From the NCBI GenBank assembly GCA_020073665.1, contig JAIQEU010000016.1:62001-126000 (forward strand): a stretch of 64,000 nucleotides of DNA, in the 5' to 3' direction. Positions 42,093 through 50,417 of the stretch are shown piece after piece (the first letter of the stretch is position 1; every line of letters starts with the position of its first letter). Below the pieces are notes generated by a model, which ran no database searches, had not been told where the DNA came from, and saw only the letters and a program-made list of their open reading frames with translations. The translations under genes and the position numbers were made by a program. The DNA is from Terriglobia bacterium. Its GTDB lineage: Bacteria > Acidobacteriota > Terriglobia > Terriglobales > Acidobacteriaceae.

Positions 42093-44006
42093 CTAGTCCG
42101 CAACCGCGACTGTGTCGCCCACCTTCTCGATCCGTACCGCGGTGGCTTTGAACTCTGACGTTCCCGACTTCGGGTCCACCGCGTCGATGGTCAGCTCGTT
42201 GGTCGCAACCTGGTCGGGAAAGTGTAACGTCATGAACGCCAGTCCAGGACGCAGGCCGGGATCGAAACGCACGGGCGCCTTCACTGCACCACGCCGCGAC
42301 ACTACGCGTACGGTTTCTCCCTCGTGAACGCCGTATTTCTGGCCGTCTTCGGGCGACAGGTCAATCGTTTCGCCGTGGCGCAATGGCGACGAGTAGCGTG
42401 ACGTCTGCACCCCGGTGTTATAGGAATCGAGGCGGCGGCCGGTGGTCAGGCGAAGCGGAAAATCCTGGTTGAGCGCGTCGACCGGAGGCACCTGCGTGGC
42501 ACAACTGAACGGTGCCCGCGGACCGACGATCGGACGCGCCCACAGGCGCCCGTGCAGGTACTGCTCACCAGGATGGTTCTCGTCGTAGCAAGGCCACTGC
42601 AGGCCCTGCATCGCCTCGAGGCGGGCATAGCTCATGCCCGCGTGCACCGGGCTCAGGTTGCGCAGTTCGTTCCAGAGTTCTTCCGAAGTTGGATTGCCCA
42701 GGTCGCGGCCCATTCGGCGCGCCAGATCGCAAAGAATCTCAATGTCATCGCGCACCCCCTTCGGAGGTGGCAGTGCGCGCCGCACACGCTGCACGCGGCG
42801 TTCGCTGTTGGTGACGGTGCCCTCGGATTCGCACCATCCGGCGGCTGCGGGGAAGACCACGTCAGCCATCTCGGCGGTTTTTGACATGAGCATGTCCTGC
42901 ACCACCAGGATGTCGAGACTCTTCAACAGCTTCATGGTTCGGTGTTGGTCGGATTCCGAGTTGGCGGGATTTTCGCCAATCACGTAGAGCCCTTTAAGTT
43001 CGCCTCGCTCCATGGCGTCAAACATTCCGCTCAAATGCCAGCCTTTCTTGGGCGGAATCGTCGTGCCCCAGGCTTTCTCGAACTTGGCGCGCAGCGCATC
43101 GTTCTCCACGTGCTGGAACCCAGGCAAGCGGTCAGGCAGCGCGCCCATGTCGCCCCCACCCTGGACGTTGTTCTGCCCGCGCAGCGGATTCACCCCGGAG
43201 CCGTAACATCCTACATGTCCGGTCAACAGGCTCAGGTTGATCAATGCCAGAACGTTGTCCACCGCGTTGTGATGCTCGGTGATGCCCAGCGTCCAGCAGA
43301 TCTGGGCGCGGTCGGCGCGGGCGTAGGCGTGGGCCAGTTCGCGAATTGACTCTGCCGGCACGCCGCAAAGCTTTTCCGCATACTCGAGCGTGTAGGTCTC
43401 CACGTGCTGCCGGAATTCGGTAAAGCCACTGGTGGCGTTTTCGATGAAGCTGCGATTCTCGAGTCCGGCGACAAGAATCTCCCGGGCGACGGCATTCGCC
43501 AACGCGATGTCCGTTCCCACATGCAGCCCCAGCCATTTCTCCGCCCACTGGGCAGAGCTGGTCCGCCGAGGGTCCACGACGAAGAGTTTCGCCCCGTTGT
43601 GGATTCCCTTCAGCACGTGGTGAAAGAAGATGGGATGCGTCTCCCGGGCATTCGATCCCCAGAGGACGATCAGGTCCGTCTCTTCTATCTCACGATAGGA
43701 GCTGGTGCCGCCACCTGCGCCGAATACCGTCGCCAGACCGACGACGCTAGGGGCGTGTCAAGTGCGGTTACAGCTGTCGATATTGTTACTGCCGATCACC
43801 ACCCGCGCGAACTTCTGTGCCAGGAAGTTCATCTCGTTGGTCGTCTTGGAGCAGCTGAACAGCCCAAAACTCTGCGGACCGTTCTTTGCGACAACACCGC
43901 GGAAACCTTGTGCGGCGCGGTCGAGCGCTTCGTCCCAGGTAGCGGGGCGCAGCTTGCCGCCCTCGCGGACCATCGGGGTAGTGAGTCGTGAAGCTTGAGT
44001 TGCCAT
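42093..44006 (-). CDS. fdhA: Selenocysteine-containing formate dehydrogenase catalytic subunit
   Basis: 637 residues if the in-frame TGA at 43758-43760 is read as selenocysteine (Sec83). The context NNIDSCNRT-U-HAPSVVGL aligns with Sec140 of Escherichia coli FdhF (CCARV-U-HGPSVAGL). Frame and homology continue without a break: TDLIVLWGSNARETHP, NGAKLFVVDPRRT, QNNVQGGGDMG, then the C-terminal molybdopterin-binding domain (SGTSEFKATAVRIEKV). The chain begins at RLTTPMVREGGKL and lacks the usual N-terminal [4Fe-4S] domain. GGTGAGGA precedes the ATG at 44006. It oxidises formate or reduces CO2 at a Mo/W-bis-pterin centre and is first gene of the operon. Confidence 0.92.
43728..43760 (-). promoter_or_regulatory. 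Bacterial SECIS element after the UGA codon
   Basis: UGA (43760-43758) is followed by an 11-base spacer, then CGUCGUC-GGUCU-GGCGACG (43746-43728): seven pairs, including one U-G, closing a GGUCU loop. A GGUCU apical loop 11-12 bases after UGA is the SelB-recognised SECIS of E. coli fdhF. Two further pairs (43749-43748 with 43726-43725) extend the stem beyond a G-G mismatch. Confidence 0.92.
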
Positions 44007-44040
44007 AGCGGGTCCTCACCCGTGGATGACATTCTAGGAG

Positions 44041-44123
44041 GAATTGAATCATTTGGCCATTGAGTCATTGAATCATTGACTCAATCCCTTAATGCTTCAA
44101 TCTCTCAGTGATTCAATCGAGTA
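44041..44123. repeat. TTGAATCATT word repeat
   Basis: AT-rich words TTGAATCATT, TTGAGTCATTGAATCATTGA and complementary forms fill the divergent gap between the formate dehydrogenase operon and the aminotransferase gene. Any promoters for both transcripts must lie in or beside it. None is clear. Confidence 0.55.
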
Positions 44124-44156
44124 TCATGTGTAGTTTCCCTAAGAAGCTGAGGCCCC

Positions 44157-45326
44157 ATGTTCTCCCACCGCACCGACTGGAAGCTGACGCCCAACCGCTT
44201 CACTGAAGCGCAGCGGGAGGTGTCCGCGGCGGGCTTTGAAGTGCTGGATCTGACCGTGTCGAACCCGACTCGCGCCGGGCTGGCTTACGATTCCGAGACC
44301 ATCCTGGGTGCGCTGGCTCGCCCGGAGGCCATGGACTACGATCCCCAGCCGCGGGGCCTGCGCAGCGCGCGCGAGGCGGTTGCGGCCTACTACCGGGAAC
44401 AGCACGAGGGTTTTGACGTCGATCCCGACGCGATCGTGCTGACCACCAGCACCAGCGAAGGTTATTCCTACGTGTTTCGCCTGCTGTGCAATGCCGAAGA
44501 CGAGATTTTGGTTCCCAAGCCCAGCTACCCGCTGTTCGAGTTTCTGGCCGACCTGCAGGATGTAAAGCTGGTGCCCTATCCGCTGCTTTACGATCATGGC
44601 TGGCAGATCGATTTTCCGTCGCTCTACAAAGCCGTGAGCCATCGCACGCGGGCGGTGGTGGTCGTGCATCCCAACAATCCCACTGGATCGTATGTGAGCG
44701 ACGCGGAGCGGAGTGCGCTCAACGCCTTCTGCGCGGAATACGGCTTGGCGCTGATGGTGGACGAAGTGTTTCTCGATTACCCGCACGACGGCGCGGCCCG
44801 GGCGACATTTGCGGTGAACGCCGAGGCGCTGACTTTTACCCTTAGCGGCTTATCGAAGATCTCCGGACTGCCGCAGATGAAGCTGGCTTGGGTGACGACC
44901 AGCGGGCCGAAAGACAAAGTCTCGGCGGCGCTGGAGAGGCTGGAAGTGATTGCCGACACCTATCTGTCGATGAACGCGCCGGTACAGTTGGCGGCGCCAG
45001 TCCTGTTGGAGCAGAGGAGACAGATTCAGCCGTTGCTGCTGGATCGCCTGCGCGCCAACCTGGAGGAACTCGACCGCCAACTAGGGAAACAAAAAGCGTG
45101 CGAGCGGCTGGATGTGGAAGGCGGATGGTATGCGGTGTTGCGGGTGCCGGTGACCCAGTCCGACGAGGACTTGACTATTGAAATCCTGCGCAAGGTTTCG
45201 GTGCTGGTGCATCCGGGGCACTTCTATGATTTCCCGACGGATGGGTATTTGATCGTAAGTTTGATTACGCCGCCGGAGCAGTTTCGCGAGGGGATGGGGC
45301 GGGTGCTGGGGGTGGTGAATGGCTAG
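44157..45326 (+). CDS. PLP-dependent aminotransferase
   Basis: 389-residue fold-type I aminotransferase. It has LDLTVSNPTRAGL near the start, HPNNPTGSYVS, MVDEVFLDY and the PLP Lys in SGLSKISGLPQMKLAW, and a C-terminal Arg in YLIVSLITPP. Distinct from the aminotransferase at 37859. This sub-group often occurs as a stand-alone enzyme, with substrate undetermined. Confidence 0.87.
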   Translation: MFSHRTDWKLTPNRFTEAQREVSAAGFEVLDLTVSNPTRAGLAYDSETILGALARPEAMDYDPQPRGLRSAREAVAAYYREQHEGFDVDPDAIVLTTSTSEGYSYVFRLLCNAEDEILVPKPSYPLFEFLADLQDVKLVPYPLLYDHGWQIDFPSLYKAVSHRTRAVVVVHPNNPTGSYVSDAERSALNAFCAEYGLALMVDEVFLDYPHDGAARATFAVNAEALTFTLSGLSKISGLPQMKLAWVTTSGPKDKVSAALERLEVIADTYLSMNAPVQLAAPVLLEQRRQIQPLLLDRLRANLEELDRQLGKQKACERLDVEGGWYAVLRVPVTQSDEDLTIEILRKVSVLVHPGHFYDFPTDGYLIVSLITPPEQFREGMGRVLGVVNG

Positions 45327-45361
45327 AATCCAGAAGCAAGGCGCTGAGGGTCGCTAGTGTA

Positions 45362-45493
45362 ATGGCGATGTTTCAACAGTTCTTATCCGAGATTGATGAT
45401 GATTTTACAGAGGTTGACAGCGGGTCCATTTCGATCGCCCCCGATTTGGGCAGAGAGCTTAGAGTCTTTCAGCCCCTTGGGGCAGGATTATGA
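45362..45493 (+). CDS. Possible 43-residue peptide
   Basis: MAMFQQFLSEIDDDFTEVDS and 23 more residues, acidic. A second frame (45393-45578) overlaps it. Neither has a good ribosome site. Listed as the more protein-like of the two, with low certainty. Confidence 0.2.
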   Translation: MAMFQQFLSEIDDDFTEVDSGSISIAPDLGRELRVFQPLGAGL

Positions 45494-45597
45494 GTGCTAT
45501 AGGGATGTTACGCCAATTGACTCTCCTGTTGACGTGAAACTCTCGTCTCCTCTTTGGTGTCAGAGCTTAGAGGAGTAGTGTTTTTAAAAGGAGAGCC

Positions 45598-46080
45598 ATG
45601 ACACAAGCGTCGAGGGTTGCCATTATGTTATCCGCGCTCGTTATGTGGCCGTCGTGCTCTTCCAAGCCGGACTACAGCCCGAATCCCATATACCGCTCAA
45701 CGAGGTTTCCACAGACACGCACGGAGAGCGAGGCAAAGTTGTGGCTTCACTGGAGCGCCTCAGAACGGCTTGCGTTCGTCCGGGCGTTCGTCATCGGATA
45801 TCGACAAGGGAGCGACGAAGGATGCCAGGTCGCAGAAAGGGCGGCGCAGCCTTCCGTTTCCGAATCGATTTGTTGGAAGCAGACGGAGCGCTTACCATCA
45901 ACGTTTCGTGCGCTATTTTACGACGACGACGTGAGCCAGCATTCACGGTCGATGACCACATTCTACGAAAGGTATCCAGAGGACGATGATGTCCCCATAA
46001 CCTTCCTGCTCGAATCGATCGTCTTCGAGCAGAAGACACCCGTGCAGGTCCACAACCTGCTGCCAACTAGAAATCCGTGA
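45598..46080 (+). CDS. Hypothetical lipoprotein
   Basis: 160 residues. The N-terminal hydrophobic stretch ends ALVMWPSCSS, a plausible though imperfect lipobox. The body has WSASERLAFVRAFVIGYRQG, two Cys (in DEGCQVAE and ESICWKQ) that could pair, and an acidic DDDVSQHS/PEDDDVP region. AAAGGAGAG precedes the ATG. The layout is vaguely like small periplasmic immunity-type proteins, but I do not recognise the family. It lies in an accessory pocket of lower GC. Confidence 0.6.
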   Translation: MTQASRVAIMLSALVMWPSCSSKPDYSPNPIYRSTRFPQTRTESEAKLWLHWSASERLAFVRAFVIGYRQGSDEGCQVAERAAQPSVSESICWKQTERLPSTFRALFYDDDVSQHSRSMTTFYERYPEDDDVPITFLLESIVFEQKTPVQVHNLLPTRNP

Positions 46081-46127
46081 GCAATGAGGATTGCTGACGT
46101 AAGCAGGCGATTACACTCATTGGCACC

Positions 46128-46241
46128 TCAATGGGTGTCTGCCCGGTTGCGATTGCGCCACTCGGTCAGACGAACGGCCAGCAGTCCCGAGACTGCGATT
46201 GCAAAGACAGGCGTTTACACCAGCAATCGGAGCCCGTTCAT
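46128..46241 (-). pseudogene. Possible decayed small membrane peptide
   Basis: The minus-strand frame reads MNGLRLLV, a TAA, then TPVFAIAVSGLLAVRLTEW and a basic tail. Replacing one base of the TAA would give a 37-residue single-span membrane peptide. It lies just downstream of the intact 27-residue peptide gene. Weak ribosome site, so this is tentative. Confidence 0.25.
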
Positions 46242-46284
46242 GCCAGTTCGGGTGTGCCCACTGATCGGAAGACGGCGTCCTGGC

Positions 46285-46368
46285 TTATCCTCTTTTCCTA
46301 AAAAAACGAACCGCCAGGTAGACCACGATCACTACTACTACGATTTCAAGGATCTGCTGAAATGTCAT
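46285..46368 (-). CDS. 27-residue single-span membrane peptide
   Basis: Sequence begins MTFQQILEIVVVVIVVYLAV and ends RFFRKRG: one hydrophobic helix with a basic C-terminus, predicted N-out/C-in or a small membrane modulator. AAGGAG lies 8 bases before the ATG at 46368, which makes translation believable. Too short for routine gene calls. Function unknown. Confidence 0.55.
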   Translation of the reverse strand: MTFQQILEIVVVVIVVYLAVRFFRKRG

Positions 46369-46495
46369 TTGGTGGTCTCCTTAGCGCGGCCCAATTGTCG
46401 CACTGATCCCTCCAGCGGCCAAGAAGTTATGCGCCGCAAGCGCGAGAAATGAAGCCGACCCAGAGCGGTCTGGAACCTCCGGCTGCGGTAAACAG

Positions 46496-46539
46496 GCGAT
46501 TTCACCACCAGCCGGCTTCCCGGTTGGTGGTGAAATCGC
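46496..46539. repeat. 20-bp near-perfect hairpin
   Basis: GCGATTTCACCACCAGCCGG (46496-46515) pairs with CCGGTTGGTGGTGAAATCGC (46520-46539) around a CTTC loop, with only one G-T pair. It lies about 100 bases before the DUF4386 ATG and upstream of the divergent 27-residue peptide. No T-tract, so it is not a standard terminator. Short related words (GGCGATTTCA, GGCGATTACA) recur at about 46107 and 47418. Confidence 0.75.
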
Positions 46540-46638
46540 GATATTACGCCAATCAGTCGTTGAGGAGCTAAAATCAGGCGCCCAGAGTTCCTGCGATTAA
46601 TGCGCTTCATTCTTCGTAGAAGCTTAGGAGGTCATGAA

Positions 46639-47367
46639 ATGACAATCAGCCCTATCGACGAATCACAACGAACGGCTGCAAGAGTGGCGGGTTTTGCTTA
46701 CCTAATCACGTTCGCGACCGTGGTCTGCGTCAATTTTGGTATCCACAACCGTCTGATTGTCGGGAACAATGCCGCGGAAACCGCTCGGAATATCCTGGCG
46801 CACGAACGACTCTTTCGTATCGGTATCGCCGGCGATCTCATGTACTGCGCAGGCGTTGTCGTGCTTGTCACAGCCCTCTACGTGATTCTCAAGCCGGTCA
46901 ATAGGGGCCTTGCCTTGCTTGCGGCATTCTGGAGACTCGTATGGGTCTTGATGTGGCTTGTTATGACACTCAATCTCTTTGACGCTCTGCGGCTCCTCAG
47001 TGGCGCTGATTACTTGCGAGCATTTGAAGCGGAGCGATTGCAGGCCCTGGCGAGGCTCTATCTCGGCACGAGTTTTGACTACTATTACGTTGGTTTGCTG
47101 TTTGATGCATTGGCATCCACAGTCTGCGGCTACCTGTGGTTCAAGTCCCGCTATATCCCTCGAGCACTGGCTGCCTTCGGGGTGATTTCGTCCGCATTTT
47201 GCGTGGCGTGTACGTTCGTTTTCTACATTTTCCCTGACTTCGACAAGATCGTTAACCTGTGGTGGTTCGATACGCCGATGGGTATCTTCGATATAGCACT
47301 GAGTTTTTGGCTCTTATTTAAGGGACTAAGGCCGTCTGGGGTAGCCGAAGCCCGAGCACAGGTTTAA
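46639..47367 (+). CDS. DUF4386 membrane protein
   Basis: 242 residues, about six transmembrane helices. The family pattern is visible: RTAARVAGFAYLITF, NILAHERLFRIGIAGDL, LVTALYVILKPVNRGLALLA and WLLFKGL at the end. Function unknown in the family. Start at 46639 is set by TAGGAGGT 6-7 bases upstream. An earlier ATG at 46634 runs straight into a stop. Confidence 0.82.
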   Translation: MTISPIDESQRTAARVAGFAYLITFATVVCVNFGIHNRLIVGNNAAETARNILAHERLFRIGIAGDLMYCAGVVVLVTALYVILKPVNRGLALLAAFWRLVWVLMWLVMTLNLFDALRLLSGADYLRAFEAERLQALARLYLGTSFDYYYVGLLFDALASTVCGYLWFKSRYIPRALAAFGVISSAFCVACTFVFYIFPDFDKIVNLWWFDTPMGIFDIALSFWLLFKGLRPSGVAEARAQV

Positions 47368-47520
47368 GTTGCGCTGATGGTCGGTGAACTCGAAGTCTAG
47401 AAGTAACTATTGTTAACCGGCGATTTCAGCAATTATGCTGCGCAGGTCACTTCGAAAGTGGCTCCTAAACATCGACCGCGTGTTTAGACGAAGGCCCTTT
47501 TTCCCGCCACATAATCGGCC

Positions 47521-47526
47521 TATACT
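47521..47526 (+). promoter_or_regulatory. Candidate -10 of a leaderless VOC transcript
   Basis: TATACT ends only eight bases before the ATG at 47535. No purine-rich ribosome site is present (CTTTCTCCTT). This suggests transcription starts at or next to the start codon. Confidence 0.4.
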
Positions 47527-47534
47527 TTCTCCTT

Positions 47535-48329
47535 ATGTCGCACATCGAAAAGCATCGTCCCGGCTCTTTCTGCTGGATTGAACTCGCCACCACCGACCAG
47601 GATGCCGCCAAGAAGTTTTACGGATCGCTGTTCGGTTGGGGGGTCAACGAATTCCCCATGGGGCCGGGTGAGGTTTACACGATATTCCGGCTGCAGGGTC
47701 GCGATGCTGCCGCGGCGTACACCTTGCGCCCGGAACAGCGCTCGGCCGGAGTACCTCCGCACTGGATGATCTACATTGCCGTGGACAGCGCCGACTCGAC
47801 CGCCAAGCGGGCGGCCGAGGTCGGAGGCAAAGTGCTGGCGCCTCCGTTCGATGTGGGTACGTTTGGGAGAATGGCGGTGATTCAGGACCCGACCGGCGCG
47901 ACCTTCGCGCTATGGCAGCCAAAGGAGAACAGGGGCACGGGCATTACCGGGGAATCTGGCACACTCTGCTGGGCCGACCTCAGCACGCCGGATCCCGCGC
48001 GTGCCGGCAAATTCTACTCTGACTTGTTTGGCTGGAAATTGACGGACGACACCGACGACGATCCGCCGTCTGGATATGTTCACATCCAAAATGGCGAAGA
48101 CTTCATCGGCGGGATTCCGCCTACCACGCATCGCGACCCGAAGATGCCGGCGCACTGGTTGGCGTATTTCCTGGTGGCGAATTGCGATGCCAGCGCGGCC
48201 AAGGCCAAGGAACTTGGGGCCAACTTCTACCTGCAGCCCATGACCATGGAGGGCGTAGGGCGATTTGCCGTGGTGGCCGATCCCCAGCGGGCGGTGTTTG
48301 CAATCTTCCAGGCGATGCCGCGCAAATGA
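47535..48329 (+). CDS. VOC family protein with two glyoxalase-like domains
   Basis: 264 residues formed by two vicinal-oxygen-chelate domains (about 8-130 and 138-262). Each starts with a C/WxEL type strand (FCWIELATTDQDAAKKFY, LCWADLSTPDPARAGKFY) and ends with a GATFALWQ or RAVFAIFQ strand. These occur in proteins annotated as hydroxylases, antibiotic-resistance or glyoxalase relatives. The reaction is unknown. The stop overlaps the enoyl-CoA hydratase start (ATGA). Confidence 0.85.
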   Translation: MSHIEKHRPGSFCWIELATTDQDAAKKFYGSLFGWGVNEFPMGPGEVYTIFRLQGRDAAAAYTLRPEQRSAGVPPHWMIYIAVDSADSTAKRAAEVGGKVLAPPFDVGTFGRMAVIQDPTGATFALWQPKENRGTGITGESGTLCWADLSTPDPARAGKFYSDLFGWKLTDDTDDDPPSGYVHIQNGEDFIGGIPPTTHRDPKMPAHWLAYFLVANCDASAAKAKELGANFYLQPMTMEGVGRFAVVADPQRAVFAIFQAMPRK

Positions 48330-49090
48330 TCCAAACTATCGAACACGGGCCAGTCAGGGAGTTGAGACTTGACCGTCCTCCGGCGAACGCACTTTCTCCG
48401 GAACTGATTGTGGCACTCCGGCAGGCCGTCGAGGTTGCTCCGCGAGAGGGCGCCCGGGCACTGGTTCTCTCTGGCGCGCCGCGGAGATTTTCAGGGGGAC
48501 TGGATGTGCCGCTGCTGCTGACACTCGATCGCCGGGCCATGGACGCGGTGTGGCGCGACTTCTATGGGTTGCTGCGCGCTCTTGCCGCCTCCACCGTCCC
48601 GATCGCAGCCGCCATCACAGGTCACGCTCCCGCCGGTGGCACGGTGCTTGCTCTGTTTTGCGATTGGCGAATTGTGGCGGCAGGGGACTGGGCGATTGGT
48701 CTCAACGAGGTGCAGGTCGGCCTGCCGCTGCCGCCCGTCATTTATCGGGCTTTGCAGCGGCTGGTGGGCCCGCGCCAGGCCGGGCGTCTGGCGTTGGAGG
48801 GTGTGCTGATTTCGCCGGTGGAGGCTGCGAGTATCGGGCTGGTAGACGAAGTTGTGCCACCCGACCAGGTCGTGGAGTCGGCGGTTGCGTGGTGTCAGAA
48901 GCTGCTCGCGGTGCCCCAGGGGGCGTTGGCCCTCACCCGACGCGAAGCTCGCGCGGAGCTGGTTGGATTTTTCGGGTCGGACCTTTCCAGCGAACTCCAG
49001 GAAGTTTCGGCGGCCTGGTGGGCGGATGAGACTCAGCGAGTGCTGCGTGGCCTGGTCGAAAGGCTGGCGCAAAAGAAGTCAAGCAAGTAG
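48326..49090 (+). CDS. Enoyl-CoA hydratase/isomerase family protein
   Basis: 254-residue crotonase-fold protein. LRLDRPPANALSPELI is the family opening, GAPRRFSGGLDVPLL the first oxyanion-hole loop and GHAPAGGTVLALFCDWRI the second. The acid at NEVQVGLPLP fits the catalytic-Glu region. Hydratase, isomerase or another crotonase reaction cannot be told apart. Translationally coupled to the VOC gene. Confidence 0.85.
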   Translation: MIQTIEHGPVRELRLDRPPANALSPELIVALRQAVEVAPREGARALVLSGAPRRFSGGLDVPLLLTLDRRAMDAVWRDFYGLLRALAASTVPIAAAITGHAPAGGTVLALFCDWRIVAAGDWAIGLNEVQVGLPLPPVIYRALQRLVGPRQAGRLALEGVLISPVEAASIGLVDEVVPPDQVVESAVAWCQKLLAVPQGALALTRREARAELVGFFGSDLSSELQEVSAAWWADETQRVLRGLVERLAQKKSSK

Positions 49091-49163
49091 CGCTGCCGTC
49101 CCGGCGGCTGTCCTGCGCCCCAAGCCATACCCTGATACGAATCCTGAGTTCTTCCGCCGCCTG

Positions 49164-49796
49164 CTAACTCTTCACCAGAAACGGGTTGCTCTCCCGCTCT
49201 TCGCCGATCGTGGTCAGGCCTCCGTGGCCTGGCACGACAACGGTGTCATCGGGCAACGCGAGAACCTTCTCGTGCAGGGAATTGATGATTTTCTTGAACG
49301 AGCCGCCCGGCAGGTCGGTGCGGCCGATGCTTCCGGCAAACAGGGTGTCTCCCGCGATCAGCGTTTTCTCTACCGGGAAATACAAGCAGACGCTGCCTTC
49401 GGTGTGGCCGGGCGTGTGGAGCACGTTTGCGGTGAGGCCTCCGGCCTTGACGGTGTCGGCCTGGTCCACACTCTGGTCGATCTTCACTTCGCCGGGAGAG
49501 GGCATGCCAATCCACGATGCCTGCACGTCGAGCATCTTCAGCAGGGCATAGTCATTCTGGTTCAGCAGAATGGGAGCATTCGTGATCGCGCGCAGCTTCA
49601 TGGCGCCGCCAACGTGGTCTATGTGAGCGTGGGTGATGATGATCTGTTTGACCTGCAGATTGTGCTTGCGAACCAGGGCGAGGACGTCATCGATGTCGTC
49701 CCCGGGATCGATCACCATGGCCTCGCGTGTAGTCTCGTCGCCAATGACGGAGCAGTTGCACTGCAGCGGGCCAACGGGAAGGATTTCGTGAATCAT
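49164..49796 (-). CDS. Metallo-beta-lactamase-fold hydrolase (glyoxalase II-like)
   Basis: 210 residues. Metal motif THAHIDHVGG, further ligands in HTPGHTEGSV, GDTLFAGSIGR and VPGHGGLTTIG: the complete GloB-type dinuclear site. The short C-terminus lacks the glutathione-binding domain of true glyoxalase II, so the thioester could be another thiol, for example bacillithiol, given bshB1 in the window (inference). Downstream of secG across a word repeat. Confidence 0.88.
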   Translation of the reverse strand: MIHEILPVGPLQCNCSVIGDETTREAMVIDPGDDIDDVLALVRKHNLQVKQIIITHAHIDHVGGAMKLRAITNAPILLNQNDYALLKMLDVQASWIGMPSPGEVKIDQSVDQADTVKAGGLTANVLHTPGHTEGSVCLYFPVEKTLIAGDTLFAGSIGRTDLPGGSFKKIINSLHEKVLALPDDTVVVPGHGGLTTIGEERESNPFLVKS

Positions 49797-49797
49797 G

Positions 49798-49872
49798 GGG
49801 ATCAGTCGTCGGTCGTCAGTCGTCCGTCGTCAGCCAACACAGATACCTGACGACGGAGGACAGATGAGTGAC
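49798..49872. repeat. GTCGTCAGTCGTC word repeat
   Basis: GTCGTCGGTCGTCAGTCGTC, CGTCGTCAGCC and the complementary CTGACGACGGAGGAC fill the secG-MBL gap. Similar words lie at 5024-5040. Confidence 0.55.
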
Positions 49873-49874
49873 GA

Positions 49875-50198
49875 TTATTTCTGTGGCGGAGCGGGTGCCG
49901 GAGTCGCGGGCTGCGTCTTGGTTGTCTGCGCGGGCACACCCTGCAGGACGGATTTCGAGGTGCTGCCTCCGCGGGAGGCGAAGATCGACAGCGTGATCGA
50001 GGTCACCATGAAAATGATGGCCGACCAGGTCGTAGCCTTGGACAGCGCCGTAGCCGCGCCGCGGGGACCGAATGCCGTCTGGCTGCCCATGCCGCCGAAG
50101 GCAGCCGCGATATCACCGCTCTTGCCGCTCTGCAGCAGCACAACAATGATGAGGAAGAAGCAAACGATAATGTGGACGATGGTGATCAGTGTAATCAT
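49875..50198 (-). CDS. secG: Protein translocase subunit SecG
   Basis: 107 residues. Two transmembrane segments ([20 protein letters not shown], then [15 protein letters not shown]) with the family loop [20 protein letters not shown] and [15 protein letters not shown] between them. Accessory subunit of the SecYEG channel. Start at 50198 because the longer frame would cross the tRNA. Pro/Ala-rich tail. Sits in a gapA-pgk-tpiA-secG order seen in many bacteria. Confidence 0.93.
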   Translation of the reverse strand: MITLITIVHIIVCFFLIIVVLLQSGKSGDIAAAFGGMGSQTAFGPRGAATALSKATTWSAIIFMVTSITLSIFASRGGSTSKSVLQGVPAQTTKTQPATPAPAPPQK

Positions 50199-50232
50199 GC
50201 GGTTCGAATCCGGCTCCTGGAAATGAATGCGA

Positions 50233-50317
50233 TGGTGCGGAAGGGGGGATTTGAACCCCCACGCCTTTCGGCGCCACCCCCTCAAGATGGTGTGTCTGCC
50301 AGTTCCACCACTTCCGC
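50233..50317 (-). tRNA. tRNA-Leu (anticodon GAG)
   Basis: Minus strand: acceptor GCGGAAG/CTTCCGC, anticodon stem CCATC/GGTGG with loop TTGAGGG (anticodon GAG), long variable arm CGCCGAAAGGCG typical of Leu, T-arm GGGGG-TTCAAAT-CCCCC, discriminator A and encoded CCA at 50233-50235. 85 bases. Located between tpiA and secG. In E. coli the GAG leucine tRNA gene (leuU) is also next to secG. Confidence 0.95.
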
Positions 50318-50417
50318 GGAAGCTGCCTAATTATAACAAAGGCAATGAAAACCGCAGGGGACGCGGGGGACGCTGAGGATTTTAACTCCGAAGAGCCTCT
50401 GTGTCTGTGGTTGTGTC

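Noticed and set aside
43758-43760. TGA as a premature stop making the formate dehydrogenase gene a pseudogene
   Set aside because: Homology continues in the same frame on both sides, the codon is at the known selenocysteine site, and a SECIS hairpin follows.
46084-46452. 122-codon plus-strand frame in the accessory pocket
   Set aside because: Arg/Ser-rich composition without motifs, no ribosome site, and it overlaps the better supported 27-residue peptide on the other strand.
46480-46545. Integron attC site
   Set aside because: The hairpin is too perfect and lacks the conserved GTTRRRY/RYYYAAC boxes. No integrase is present.
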